Source: Candidatus Methanomethylophilaceae archaeon (GTDB lineage Archaea; Thermoplasmatota; Thermoplasmata; Methanomassiliicoccales; Methanomethylophilaceae). From it: DNA of 33,264 nt. The translations under genes and the position numbers were made by a program. The notes under the pieces are model-generated. The model was given only the letters and a program-made list of their open reading frames with translations. It did no database searches and was not told the DNA's origin. The stretch lies in NCBI GenBank assembly GCA_017519045.1, contig JAFWTC010000066.1:1-33264 (forward strand). Reading direction: 5' to 3'. Shown here piece after piece: positions 14,679 through 23,621 of the stretch (position 1 is its first letter; the number at the start of each line of letters is the position of its first letter).

Positions 14679-16340
14679 TCAAGCGTCGGGCCAGATCTCG
14701 TGCGCCATGTCGCGGAGCACGAACTTCTTGATCTTCCCCGCGGCGTTCATCGGGAACTCGTCCACGAAATGCACGAACTTGGGGGACTTGTACCAGGCGA
14801 TCTGCCCCTTGCAGTAGTCGAATATGTCCTCCTCCGTGATGTCGGACCCCGGCTCCTTGATGACGAAGGCGGCGACCTGCTCCCCGTACTTCTGGCTGGG
14901 GACTCCGACGACCTGCACGTCCCTTATTCCGGGGCAGTGGTAGAGGAAGTCCTCGACCTCCTTGGGGTACACGTTCTCGCCCCCGCGGATGATCATGTCC
15001 TTGATCCTGCCGGTGACGTAGAAGTAGCCGTCCGCGTCCCTGTATCCGAGATCCCCGGAGTGGAGGTAACCGTTGGAGTCTATGACCTTCGCGGTCTCCT
15101 CGGGCATCTTGTAATAGCCCTTCATCACGTTGTATCCCTTGCAGCAGAACTCTCCGATCACGCCGTCCGGGCAGGGCTCGTTAGTCTCCGGATCGAGGAT
15201 GACGGTGTCGATCCCCTGAAGCTTCTTCCCGACGGAGGAGCATTTCTTCTCCAGGGAAGGCTCGTCGTAGGTCGTCTGGGTCATTCCAGGGGAAGCCTCG
15301 GTGAGTCCGTAGACGATGGTTATCTCCCTCATGTTCATCTTCTCGACGACCTCCTCCATCGCCTTGATCGGACAGGGGGATCCGGCCATGATGCCGGTCC
15401 TGAGGGACGAGAAGTCGAACTTGTTGAACAGCTTGTGGTTCAGGATGCTGATGTACATCGTGGGGACACCGTAGACCGAGGTGCACCTCTCCGTCTCTAT
15501 CGAGGTCATCACCTTGACGGGATCGAAGACCTCGCAGAACACCATGGTGACGCAATGGTTTATGCACGCCATCACACCGAGGACGCATCCGAAGCAGTGG
15601 AACAGCGGGACGTTGATACACAGGCGGTCCTCCGCCCCGTAGTTCATGTTGGCTCCGAGCCAGTACCCGTCGTTTCCGATGTTGTAATGGGTGAGCATGA
15701 CCCCTTTCGGGAACCCTGTCGTCCCGGATGTGTACTGCATCATGGTCACGTCGTGGACGTCCACGGAGTCCTTCCTCTCCTTGTACTCCTCCTCGGTGAC
15801 GTTGCAGGCCAGGGACTTGACCTCGTTCATGGAGTACATCCCGCGGTGCTTCTGGGGACCGAGGAACACGACCCTCCTCAGATGCGGGTACTTCTCGCTG
15901 TGGAAGTTCTCCCTGGGCTGCAGCTTCAGCTCGGGGACGAGGTCGTACACCGTCTGGACGTAGTCCACGTCGCGGACGCCGTCTATGAGGAACAGGTACT
16001 CCATGTCGGACTGCTTGAGCACGTAGTCGAGCTCGGCCCGCCTGTAGTTGGTGTTGATCGTGAGCAGGATGGCGCCGATCTTGGCGGTGGCGAACATCAG
16101 GGTGATCCAGTCCGGGACGTTGGTCGCCCATATCGCGACCTTGTCTCCCCTGTTGACGCCCATCGCCATCAGGCCTTTGGCGACCAGGTCCACCTCCGCC
16201 CCCCATTCCCTCCAAGACAGGCGGAGGTCCCTGTCGACGTAGACGATGGCGTCGTTGTCGGGATGCTCCCTGATGCACTTGTCCAGCAGGTCCCCCAGCC
16301 TCTCGTCGCTGGTTATGTTCTTCCTAGGCACGCAAGGCAT
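14679..16340 (-). CDS. AMP-forming acyl-CoA ligase, FadD-like family
   Basis: 553-residue ligase that activates a fatty or other carboxylic acid as the CoA thioester. Motifs: phosphate loop YTSGTTGFPKGVMLTH (canonical, unlike the two ACSM-like paralogs), VYGLTEASPG, GYLHSGDLGYRDADGYFYV with GRIKDMIIRGGENVYPKE, and the C-terminal catalytic lysine in NAAGKIKKF. It belongs to a different branch from the genes at 8456 and 10254. The start ATG at 16340 is 9 nt after the stop of the XRE-cupin gene, so the two form an operon ending at the strong hairpin at 14652-14670. The acid is not known; a role in lipid or short-chain acid metabolism is inference. Confidence 0.9.
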   Translation of the reverse strand: MPCVPRKNITSDERLGDLLDKCIREHPDNDAIVYVDRDLRLSWREWGAEVDLVAKGLMAMGVNRGDKVAIWATNVPDWITLMFATAKIGAILLTINTNYRRAELDYVLKQSDMEYLFLIDGVRDVDYVQTVYDLVPELKLQPRENFHSEKYPHLRRVVFLGPQKHRGMYSMNEVKSLACNVTEEEYKERKDSVDVHDVTMMQYTSGTTGFPKGVMLTHYNIGNDGYWLGANMNYGAEDRLCINVPLFHCFGCVLGVMACINHCVTMVFCEVFDPVKVMTSIETERCTSVYGVPTMYISILNHKLFNKFDFSSLRTGIMAGSPCPIKAMEEVVEKMNMREITIVYGLTEASPGMTQTTYDEPSLEKKCSSVGKKLQGIDTVILDPETNEPCPDGVIGEFCCKGYNVMKGYYKMPEETAKVIDSNGYLHSGDLGYRDADGYFYVTGRIKDMIIRGGENVYPKEVEDFLYHCPGIRDVQVVGVPSQKYGEQVAAFVIKEPGSDITEEDIFDYCKGQIAWYKSPKFVHFVDEFPMNAAGKIKKFVLRDMAHEIWPDA

Positions 16341-16349
16341 GCTATCGCC

Positions 16350-16904
16350 TCAGATGGGGGCGTACAGGACGGCGTATATCTCCGCCGGCCCGTCGACGCA
16401 TCCTACGTAGTGGGGGACGACGGAGTTGTAGTAGGCGCTGTCGCCTTCCTCCAGGACGGTCTCCTGCTTCCCGTACTTGACGACGACCTTCCCCGACACG
16501 ACGATTATGAACTCCTCGCCCTCGTGGATCGAGAACTCCTGGACGTCGTTCTTCTCCATCCTGATGAAGAGGGGCTCCATGTGCCTGTCGGTCTTCCCCT
16601 TTCCGAGGGGGAAGTACTGGTAGTTCCCGAAGTCTCCCTTGGAGGAGGCCTCCTCCTTCCTGGAGGATCTGCGGACCACGACGGGGTCGGGCTGGAACTG
16701 GTCGTCCATGAACGTGCCGAGCCTCTGCCCGAGGGCGCGGGAGACCTTTATGAGCAAGCCGACGGGAGGATATGTGCGCCCTTCTTCGACGTCCTTGATG
16801 AGCTCAAGGTCAAGTCCGGAGTTTACCGCGAGCTGCTCCTGGGTCAGCCCGAGCTGTTCTCTGTACTTGCACACTCTTCTACCAAGCTTGTTCGCTTCGG
16901 CCAT
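16350..16904 (-). CDS. XRE-family regulator with C-terminal cupin domain, second copy
   Basis: 184-residue regulator. Residues about 8-65 are a canonical XRE helix-turn-helix (KYREQLGLTQEQLAVNSGLD, then DVEEGRTYPPVGLLIKVSR). Residues about 105-182 form a cupin with FSIHEGEEFIIVVSGKVVV and EEGDSAYYNSVVPHYVGC. It heads the operon with the FadD-like ligase and probably senses its substrate or product. Similarity to the regulator at 7884 is in architecture and in the cupin motifs; the DNA-recognition helices differ, so they should bind different sites. The ATG ending at 16904 is preceded on its strand by a TATA-like box about 39 nt upstream. Confidence 0.9.
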   Translation of the reverse strand: MAEANKLGRRVCKYREQLGLTQEQLAVNSGLDLELIKDVEEGRTYPPVGLLIKVSRALGQRLGTFMDDQFQPDPVVVRRSSRKEEASSKGDFGNYQYFPLGKGKTDRHMEPLFIRMEKNDVQEFSIHEGEEFIIVVSGKVVVKYGKQETVLEEGDSAYYNSVVPHYVGCVDGPAEIYAVLYAPI

Positions 16905-16935
16905 TAAAATAACCTCGACGCTGCGATGTTTACTT

Positions 16936-16951
16936 GATAAATATAATTATC
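16936..16951. promoter_or_regulatory. TATA-like element in the divergent promoter between the XRE-cupin and permease genes
   Basis: GATAAATATAATTATC is AT-rich and roughly palindromic (GATAA/TTATC ends). On the minus strand it is well placed for the XRE-cupin gene, with a predicted start near 16917. On the plus strand it could also serve the permease operon, with a start near 16968. No other clear TATA box was seen in 16905-17010. Confidence 0.5.
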
Positions 16952-17010
16952 CAACCTGCGCTCACTCGATTTACATGGAACAATAATCCCATGAGCGTCG
17001 GCAATATGTC

Positions 17011-18162
17011 ATGTTTAAGAACCCGTACGAGATTGCGGATTCATCCATCAAGGATTCCGGTACAGGACCTTGGAGAATGACGAGAGGAGATGAGTTGTCG
17101 TCCGAGGGCGAAGCCATAGAGGACTACCGCAGGCATACGATGAGGAAGACCGCGTTCCTCGTCGCCGGGGCCGTCGCGCTGATAGCGGTCGCTGGATACT
17201 CCCTGACCATCGGGGCCCACCAGATAGGGTTCTCCGAGGTCTTCGGGATCATCTGGGACGGGATCTGCGGGAACTCGTACGAGCAGGGCTCCGACCTGTG
17301 GTGGGACAGCTACGTCGTGTGGGAGGAGAGGGTTCCCCGCATGGCCGCCGCGGTGCTGGCGGGGATGGCCCTTTCCGTCGCCGGGGCCGCGATGCAGTCC
17401 ATGCTCCGGAACCCGCTGGCCGACCCGTACACCACCGGGATATCCTCTGGTGCCATGGTGGGAATCTCCGCCGGGATCTCCCTGGGCCTCCTCGTGCCCA
17501 TGTTCACGGACGAGCTCAGCCTGATGATGAACGCCTTCTTAACCGGCCTGATCCCGGCGCTGGTCATCGTCGGCATAACAAAGCTGAGGACCACGTCCTC
17601 CGCGACGCTCATCCTGGCGGGGATTGCGATGTCGTTCATGTTCGGGGCCGTCACCCAGCTTATAATGATGGGCACCGACGCAGACAAGTCCCAGGAGATC
17701 TACAAATGGATGGTCGGGACGCTGAACTACGTCGTATCTGACAAGATCCCCCTGATGGCGGTCGTGACCGCGGCTGGATCCGTGTTCTTCCTGGCCGTGT
17801 CCAAGCAGCTCAACATAATCTCCCTGGGCGACGAGGGGGCCAAGGGACTCGGACTGGACGCGGAGAGGTTCAGGAACCTGTGCCTCCTGGTCATGTCGTT
17901 CATGATAGCGGAGCAAGTCTCGGTCACCGGGGTGCTCGGATTCGTCGGGCTGGTCGTCCCGCACATGGCCAGGATGGTCATCGGGCCGGACAGCAGGTTC
18001 CTGATCCCCGGGTCGATGATCCTCGGGGCGGCCATGGTGGTGGTCTCCGACATCATAGCCAGGACCGTCCTGGACGGGATCTCAGTGGGGGTCGTGCTGT
18101 CGTTCATAGGCGGCCCCGTCTTCCTAGCGCTTCTGGTGAGGCAGAGGAGGGAGATATGGTGA
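17011..18162 (+). CDS. ABC importer permease, FecCD/BtuC family (first of a pair)
   Basis: 383 residues, membrane. After a polar N-terminus of about 45 residues come ten helices with the family marks RVPRMAAAVLAGMALSVAGA, NPLADPYTTGISSGAM and GFVGLVVPHMARMVIGPD, whose coupling helix contacts the ATPase. It overlaps the second permease gene by 7 nt and probably forms a heterodimer with it, as in FecC/FecD. The start is uncertain: ATG 17011 gives the full length, while ATG 17077, preceded by TTGGAG, would remove 22 polar residues without touching the helices. The operon continues through an ATPase, a CobN-like chelatase and a binding protein. Confidence 0.88.
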   Translation: MFKNPYEIADSSIKDSGTGPWRMTRGDELSSEGEAIEDYRRHTMRKTAFLVAGAVALIAVAGYSLTIGAHQIGFSEVFGIIWDGICGNSYEQGSDLWWDSYVVWEERVPRMAAAVLAGMALSVAGAAMQSMLRNPLADPYTTGISSGAMVGISAGISLGLLVPMFTDELSLMMNAFLTGLIPALVIVGITKLRTTSSATLILAGIAMSFMFGAVTQLIMMGTDADKSQEIYKWMVGTLNYVVSDKIPLMAVVTAAGSVFFLAVSKQLNIISLGDEGAKGLGLDAERFRNLCLLVMSFMIAEQVSVTGVLGFVGLVVPHMARMVIGPDSRFLIPGSMILGAAMVVVSDIIARTVLDGISVGVVLSFIGGPVFLALLVRQRREIW

Positions 18163-19250
18163 GCCGCTTCGACGGGATGTTCGACAACTCCGCCGAGATC
18201 CGCGGATATAACCTGAAGGTCTCGAAGAAGGTGCTCTTCGCCGTCGCCTGCATACTGCTGGCGTTCATCGCGCTCGGGCTGGAGGTCACCCTCGGCAAGG
18301 CGGACATAGGGTTCTTCGAGTCGTACGAGATAATCTGGAACCACATCGCCGGAAACATCCCGACCGACCCGGAAGGGATCCAGAAGGACGAGATCGTCTG
18401 GGACCTCCGCATACCCAGGGCGCTCGGCGCGTTCCTGATAGGATGCGTCCTGGCCGTCTGCGGGGCCGCCATGCAGAGCATCATGAAGAACCCGCTGGCC
18501 GACCCGTACACCACCGGGATATCCTCGGGAGCCGGCTTCGGAGCCATACTGGCCATCTCTGTCGGCTTCTGCATAATACCCGGGGTCACCGGATACAACG
18601 CGATAGTGATAGACGCTTTCGTCTTCTCGCTCATCCCCATGCTGGCCATCGTGGCCATATCCAGGCTGAAGAACGCCAGCCCCACGTCCATGATCCTGGC
18701 CGGGCTGGGGGTGATGTACACCTTCAGCGCCATGACCTCCATGATGATGCTGGTGGCCGACCCCCAGGACCACAAGACCGCCTACGTGTGGAACATCGGG
18801 ACGGTCGGCGCGGTCACGTGGGACAACCTGGTCTTCATAGTCGCCGCGGCGCTGATCGCCGTCGCGTTCATGCAGGCGATGGCCAAGAACATCAACATAC
18901 TGGCCATGAGCGATTCCGATGCCAGGGCCCTCGGCCTGGACGCGAACAGGATCAGGATAGCCATACTGGCGGTGACCGCGGTGACCGTGGCGATGGCCGT
19001 CAGCTTCACCGGGAGCATAGGCTTCATCGGGCTCCTGGCGCCGCACATAGTCAGGATATTCATCGGCTCGGACAACCGCTATCTGATCCCCGCCTCCGCG
19101 GCGTTCGGGGGGATGCTCCTGCTTTACTCGGACTGCATAGCCAAATCCGTGGGCGTCACCGGCGTCCCGGTGGGAGTGATCACCGCGGCTCTCGGAGGGC
19201 CGCTCTTCATGTACATCCTGTTCAGACACAGGAAGAGAATCTGGGGTTGA
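18156..19250 (+). CDS. ABC importer permease, FecCD/BtuC family (second of a pair)
   Basis: 364-residue permease with RIPRALGAFLIGCVLAVCGA, NPLADPYTTGISSGAGFG and GSIGFIGLLAPHIVRIFIGS. It is clearly homologous to the gene before it but diverged, which suits a heterodimeric channel. The ATG at 18156 lies inside the end of the upstream gene with GGAGGGAG as ribosome site. Ten helices are expected, with both ends in the cytoplasm. The conserved NPLADPYTTGISSG stretch is shared between the pair, while the substrate-lining helices differ. Confidence 0.92.
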   Translation: MVSRFDGMFDNSAEIRGYNLKVSKKVLFAVACILLAFIALGLEVTLGKADIGFFESYEIIWNHIAGNIPTDPEGIQKDEIVWDLRIPRALGAFLIGCVLAVCGAAMQSIMKNPLADPYTTGISSGAGFGAILAISVGFCIIPGVTGYNAIVIDAFVFSLIPMLAIVAISRLKNASPTSMILAGLGVMYTFSAMTSMMMLVADPQDHKTAYVWNIGTVGAVTWDNLVFIVAAALIAVAFMQAMAKNINILAMSDSDARALGLDANRIRIAILAVTAVTVAMAVSFTGSIGFIGLLAPHIVRIFIGSDNRYLIPASAAFGGMLLLYSDCIAKSVGVTGVPVGVITAALGGPLFMYILFRHRKRIWG

Positions 19251-19254
19251 CCTT

Positions 19255-20076
19255 ATGCGCGTTAAGATAGACGGAATGGAATTCGGATACTCCAGCGTCC
19301 CGGTGCTTCACGACGTCACGCTGGACCTGGACGGCCCCCAGTTCGTGACCGTCATAGGGCCGAACGGGGTCGGCAAGTCCACGCTAATCCACTGCATCAA
19401 CAAGATCCTGAAGCCAAGAGGCGGAACGGTGATGATCAACGACGTCGACGTGTCCGAGATGAAGCTCAAGGACGTGGCCAAGACCGTCGGATACGTCCCA
19501 TACACTTCCACGGACACCTTCCCCCTGTCGGTCGTGGACACGGTCCTGATGGGACGCAGCCCCCACACCGGATGGAGGCCGAAGGAATCCGACCTGGAGA
19601 TAGTGTACAACATCCTGAAGATGCTGGGGATCGACCATCTGGCCGACCGGCCGTTCAACGAGCTGTCCGCCGGCCAGCACCAGAAGGTCATGCTCGCGAG
19701 GGGCCTGGCCCAGGACCCGGAGATCCTCCTCCTGGACGAGCCTACCTCCAATCTCGACATAAGGCATCAGCTGGAGGTCACCAGCATACTGCGGGAGCTT
19801 TCGAGGCACAAGGACCTGCTGGTGATAATGATCAGCCACGACATCAACATCTCCGCCAAGTTCTCGGACAAGGTCATACTGCTCAAGGACGGCACGATCT
19901 ACGCGGCGGGGACCCCGGAGGAGGTCGTGACGTCGGAGAACATCAGGGCGGCCTACGGCGTGGACTCCCAGGTGGTCCCGGACGAGGGCAGGCCCCACGT
20001 GATCCTCAAGTCCCCGCTCGGATGGGAGGAGCAGCTGGCGAGGCTCATCCCTCATGGAAAGGAGAGCGGTGAATGA
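19255..20076 (+). CDS. ABC importer ATPase, FecE/BtuD type
   Basis: 273-residue ATPase with Walker A GPNGVGKST, a signature written LSAGQHQK, Walker B ILLLDEPTSNLD and switch histidine ISHD. It starts 4 nt after the second permease gene and overlaps the CobN-like gene by ATGA, so importer and chelatase are translated in a coupled way. It should form the nucleotide-binding dimer beneath the permease pair. The C-terminal tail after RAAYGVDSQVV resembles the regulatory tail of haem/siderophore ATPases in length only. Confidence 0.93.
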   Translation: MRVKIDGMEFGYSSVPVLHDVTLDLDGPQFVTVIGPNGVGKSTLIHCINKILKPRGGTVMINDVDVSEMKLKDVAKTVGYVPYTSTDTFPLSVVDTVLMGRSPHTGWRPKESDLEIVYNILKMLGIDHLADRPFNELSAGQHQKVMLARGLAQDPEILLLDEPTSNLDIRHQLEVTSILRELSRHKDLLVIMISHDINISAKFSDKVILLKDGTIYAAGTPEEVVTSENIRAAYGVDSQVVPDEGRPHVILKSPLGWEEQLARLIPHGKESGE

Positions 20077-23000
20077 CCAGGGTCCTCCTAGTCTCCGTCT
20101 CGACCCCCGCGGTGAAGCAGGCGGTCGAATACGCCAGAAGGATGAGGGACAGGGACGTCGACTTCCGCATCCACTACATATGCGGGACGATCGGGTCCTC
20201 CATGGCCGACGCCGGACGCCTGAGGAGGGACGTGGCCGGCGCGGACCTGATCGTCCTCGACCTCATGGGGGCCGACGGGGGATTCATGATGGCGGCCGCC
20301 CCGGCGCTGAAGTCCAGTCCGGCGCAGCGCATCGTCATAGGCAGGATGGGGCCGGTCTCCAGCAGGCTGGGCGGATTCGACCCGGAAGCGTCCAAGGCCG
20401 ACGCCGAGGACGCCGCTGTCGTGGAAACGTTCTCCGAGTTGTACCGCAGATGCGCCCCGGGCGACTTCGGGCACGCCATGGACATGGTGCTCAGACGCTG
20501 CTTCGGACGTGCCGACATCCCCGAGCCGCCGCCGTTCGGAAAGGAGCCGGACGTTCGCATAAAGGAGCCTGCGGGCTCGGAATACTGGCTGGACGCCGAC
20601 GAATACGCCGGATCCTCCGAGGACTGGGTTCCGGGAAGGATGAAGGTCGCGCTGCTGTACAACGGCAACAGCTATCCGTCCGACCCCTCCGAGGCCTTGG
20701 AACGCGTCGCCCGGGGAATAAGGGAGTTCGCAAACGTCCTGCCGATAGCCTTCGACCGCTACGGATACGACGACACCAAGGACCTGAGGAGGCTCATGGG
20801 CGGGAAGCCCGACCTGATAGTGGCGTTCATGGGGTTCCGCTTCATCTCCGGCCCGATGGGGGGCAGCAGCAGGGCCGCCATGGAGTTCATAGAGGACATG
20901 GACGCGCCCTTCCTCAGGCCGTGCTTCATGACCCGCTCCTCCAGGGAGGAATGGGAGCAGAGGACGTCCGGATTCCAAGTCATGGAGTTCATGATCAACG
21001 GGTTCATGCCAGAGCTGGACGGCGGGACCTGCATATTCCCTGTGGGGGCGAACGAAGACACGGAGAGCTTCCCGGAATGGGGCGTCACCCTCTCCGAGGT
21101 CAGGATAATCGAGGACCGCCTCTCCCGCCTGATCGGAAAGGTCAGAGGGCTGCTGAGGCTCAGGAGCCTTAAGAATGAAGACAAGCGCGTCGCGATAATA
21201 GGGTACAACTATCCTCCGGGGGAGGGGAGCCTGTTCGGAGGCTCTTTCCTGGACACGTTCGGATCGCTTTCCAACATACTGGACGCCTTGGCGTCTTCCG
21301 GATACGAGACCGCTCCGATGAGGCCTTCGGAGATCCGCGACAGGTTCGTCAAAGGCGGAATACTGAACGATTCCAAATGGGTGAGAAGGAGCGACGAAGC
21401 AATAAGATACCGCGGAGGCTCCAGACATCCGGACGCCGTCAGGCGCGAATGGGGAGAGGAGCCCGGTTCCATCCTGGCCGACGGAGACGGATACGTCATC
21501 CCCGGGATCAGGAACGGAAACGTCTTCATAGGGATACAGCCGCCCCGCGGGAACGTCTCGGATCCCAAGTCGTACCATGACCCCTACATGCCTCCCCAGC
21601 ACCAGTACCTCGCGTTCTATGAATGGCTTAGGGACGTCTTCAAGGCCGACGCGGTCGTCCACATAGGCACCCACGGGACCTTGGAGTTCCTTCCAGGCAA
21701 GGAGAACGCGATGTCCGGGGAATGCTACCCCGACATGGTCCTCGGCGACGTCCCGCACTTCTACCTGTACTACTCCGGCAACCCGTCGGAGGCGATGATC
21801 GCCAAGCGCCGCTCCCATGCCGTCCACGTGAGCTACATGCCCCCGCCGTTCGTCAGGAGCGGCCTGTACGGCGACCTGTCGGACCTGAGCGCGCTGATCG
21901 CCGAGTATCGCGAGAGCCTCACGGCCGACAAGGGGCGCAGCGGCAACGTCCTGGAAACGCTGAGAGCGAAGGCGGAGTCCATGCGCCTCCCTACGGACGT
22001 GGACGAGCTGGAGCACGAGCTGGACGACATCAGGGAGTCCCTTATCCCGGACGGGTTCCACGTGTTCGGCAAGGGATTCGAAGAGAAGGAGGCGGAGGAG
22101 TTCGCGTTCCAGTCCATGAGGTTCCCCCACGGGAAGGCCGTGCCGCTGGAGGAGGCCCTCGGCCAGGACGCCGAGAGGATCTGCCGCGAATACAACAGGA
22201 GCCGCGAGGTCCCCGACGGCGCAGGGCCGGAGGCGGCCATATCGCTGGAAACCGAGGGGAGGATACTGGACGACGCCAGGAGGTGCGACGAGATCCCCGG
22301 CCTACTGAAAGCCCTTGAAGGCGGATACTCCAAGGTCAAGCTCGGAGGTGACGCCAGGAGGTGCGACGAGATCCTGCCTTCCGGATACAACATCGTCCAA
22401 TTCGATCCGAACGCGGTTCCCAGCGACGCGGCCATGGCCAGAGGGGCGGAGGCCGCGGACGGGACCATAGAGCTGTACCGCAGGGAGCACAACGGCGAAT
22501 ACCCCCGCTCCGTGGCCGTCGTGATGTGGGGCCTGGAGACCTCGCGCACCCAAGGCGCGACCGTAGGGCAGATTCTCAGATACCTCGGATTCCGCCGCGG
22601 AAGAGGGGGAAGGGACTTCGCCTCCCGCTTCGAGCCCGTACCGCCGGAGGAGCTGGGCCGTCCCAGGATCGACGTGACAGTGACCATATGCGGGTTCTTC
22701 CGCGACATGTTCTCGAACATCGTCACCGGCCTGAACGCGCTGTTCGCGAGGCTGGACTCGATGGACGAGGACGACGAGGTCAGCAACTTCGCCAGGAACA
22801 CCCGCGAGAACTATTCCCGTCTCATCTCCGAAGGATACTCGGAGGAGGACGCCAGGGACCTCTCCAGATGCAGGCTCTTCGGTCCCGGGGAGGGGCTCTA
22901 CGGGACCGGCGGCATAACGGACGCCGTGAACTCGTCCTCCTGGAAGGACGAGAAGGACCTTGCCGACATATTCGTCAGGAACATGGGCCACGCGTACTCG

Positions 23001-23606
23001 ATGAGGCATCGCGGGCTGGACGTCCCCGGGCTGATGACCATGAACCATGGAAGGGTGGACGTGGTGACCCAGACCAGGGACATGGAGGAGCGGGAGCTCA
23101 TCGACCTGGACCATTATTACGAGTTCTTCGGAGGCCTCGGCAAGACCGTGAGCCTGGCCAGAGGGTCTGGGGCGGCCATGTACATCACCGACTCCGCCGG
23201 CCCCCGCCTGCGCACGCTGGACGTCAGGAGGTCCATAGAACACGGGGTCCGCACCCGCCTTCTCAACCCGAAATGGATAGACGGGATGCTGAGGACGGAC
23301 TACCACGGGGCCCAGCACATAAACGACCGCTTCGAGAACGTCCTGGGGCTGGCCGCGACCACGGGAGCGGTGGATTCCGGAGTTTTCAGCGACATGGAGG
23401 CCGTCTACATCGCCGACAAGAAGATGAGGGACAGGCTCCGGAAGAACAACAACTGGGCCCTCATGGCGATGATCGACAGGCTCGCCGAGGCCAACTCCCG
23501 CGGATACTGGAAGGCGACCCGGGAGGAGCTCGAGACCCTGAGGGAAGCCTACGACGAGTGCGAGGAGCTTGCAGAAGACGAATCCGACTCAGACTGTGAC
23601 AATTAA
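20073..23606 (+). CDS. cobN: CobN/ChlH-family large chelatase subunit inside an ABC importer operon
   Basis: 1177-residue cytoplasmic protein of the family that holds a tetrapyrrole while a metal is inserted or removed (cobaltochelatase CobN, Mg-chelatase H; Bacteroides HmuS, described as acting on haem, is a relative). The hallmark VVHIGTHGTLEFLPGKENAM is followed by GDVPHFYLYYSGNPSEAMIA and, near the end, NPKWIDGMLRTDYHGAQHI. Length is slightly below typical CobN, and the tail is acidic (ELAEDESDSDCDN). The CobS/CobT or ChlI/ChlD ATPase partners are absent from the window. Coupling to an importer suggests a job on imported tetrapyrrole or metal rather than only in de novo synthesis (inference). 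It uses a TAA stop and is followed 15 nt later by the binding-protein gene. Confidence 0.85.
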   Translation: MTRVLLVSVSTPAVKQAVEYARRMRDRDVDFRIHYICGTIGSSMADAGRLRRDVAGADLIVLDLMGADGGFMMAAAPALKSSPAQRIVIGRMGPVSSRLGGFDPEASKADAEDAAVVETFSELYRRCAPGDFGHAMDMVLRRCFGRADIPEPPPFGKEPDVRIKEPAGSEYWLDADEYAGSSEDWVPGRMKVALLYNGNSYPSDPSEALERVARGIREFANVLPIAFDRYGYDDTKDLRRLMGGKPDLIVAFMGFRFISGPMGGSSRAAMEFIEDMDAPFLRPCFMTRSSREEWEQRTSGFQVMEFMINGFMPELDGGTCIFPVGANEDTESFPEWGVTLSEVRIIEDRLSRLIGKVRGLLRLRSLKNEDKRVAIIGYNYPPGEGSLFGGSFLDTFGSLSNILDALASSGYETAPMRPSEIRDRFVKGGILNDSKWVRRSDEAIRYRGGSRHPDAVRREWGEEPGSILADGDGYVIPGIRNGNVFIGIQPPRGNVSDPKSYHDPYMPPQHQYLAFYEWLRDVFKADAVVHIGTHGTLEFLPGKENAMSGECYPDMVLGDVPHFYLYYSGNPSEAMIAKRRSHAVHVSYMPPPFVRSGLYGDLSDLSALIAEYRESLTADKGRSGNVLETLRAKAESMRLPTDVDELEHELDDIRESLIPDGFHVFGKGFEEKEAEEFAFQSMRFPHGKAVPLEEALGQDAERICREYNRSREVPDGAGPEAAISLETEGRILDDARRCDEIPGLLKALEGGYSKVKLGGDARRCDEILPSGYNIVQFDPNAVPSDAAMARGAEAADGTIELYRREHNGEYPRSVAVVMWGLETSRTQGATVGQILRYLGFRRGRGGRDFASRFEPVPPEELGRPRIDVTVTICGFFRDMFSNIVTGLNALFARLDSMDEDDEVSNFARNTRENYSRLISEGYSEEDARDLSRCRLFGPGEGLYGTGGITDAVNSSSWKDEKDLADIFVRNMGHAYSMRHRGLDVPGLMTMNHGRVDVVTQTRDMEERELIDLDHYYEFFGGLGKTVSLARGSGAAMYITDSAGPRLRTLDVRRSIEHGVRTRLLNPKWIDGMLRTDYHGAQHINDRFENVLGLAATTGAVDSGVFSDMEAVYIADKKMRDRLRKNNNWALMAMIDRLAEANSRGYWKATREELETLREAYDECEELAEDESDSDCDN
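22272..22373 (+). repeat. In-frame 24-nt direct repeat inside the CobN-like gene
   Basis: A perfect 24-nt sequence starting GACGCCAGGAGG occurs at 22272-22295 and 22350-22373, 78 nt (26 codons) apart, encoding DARRCDEI twice. The second copy sits where other CobN proteins have GGDP-R...LPTG, so it looks native; the first may have arisen by local copying. Confidence 0.55.
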
Positions 23607-23621
23607 GAAAAAGGTGAAAGA

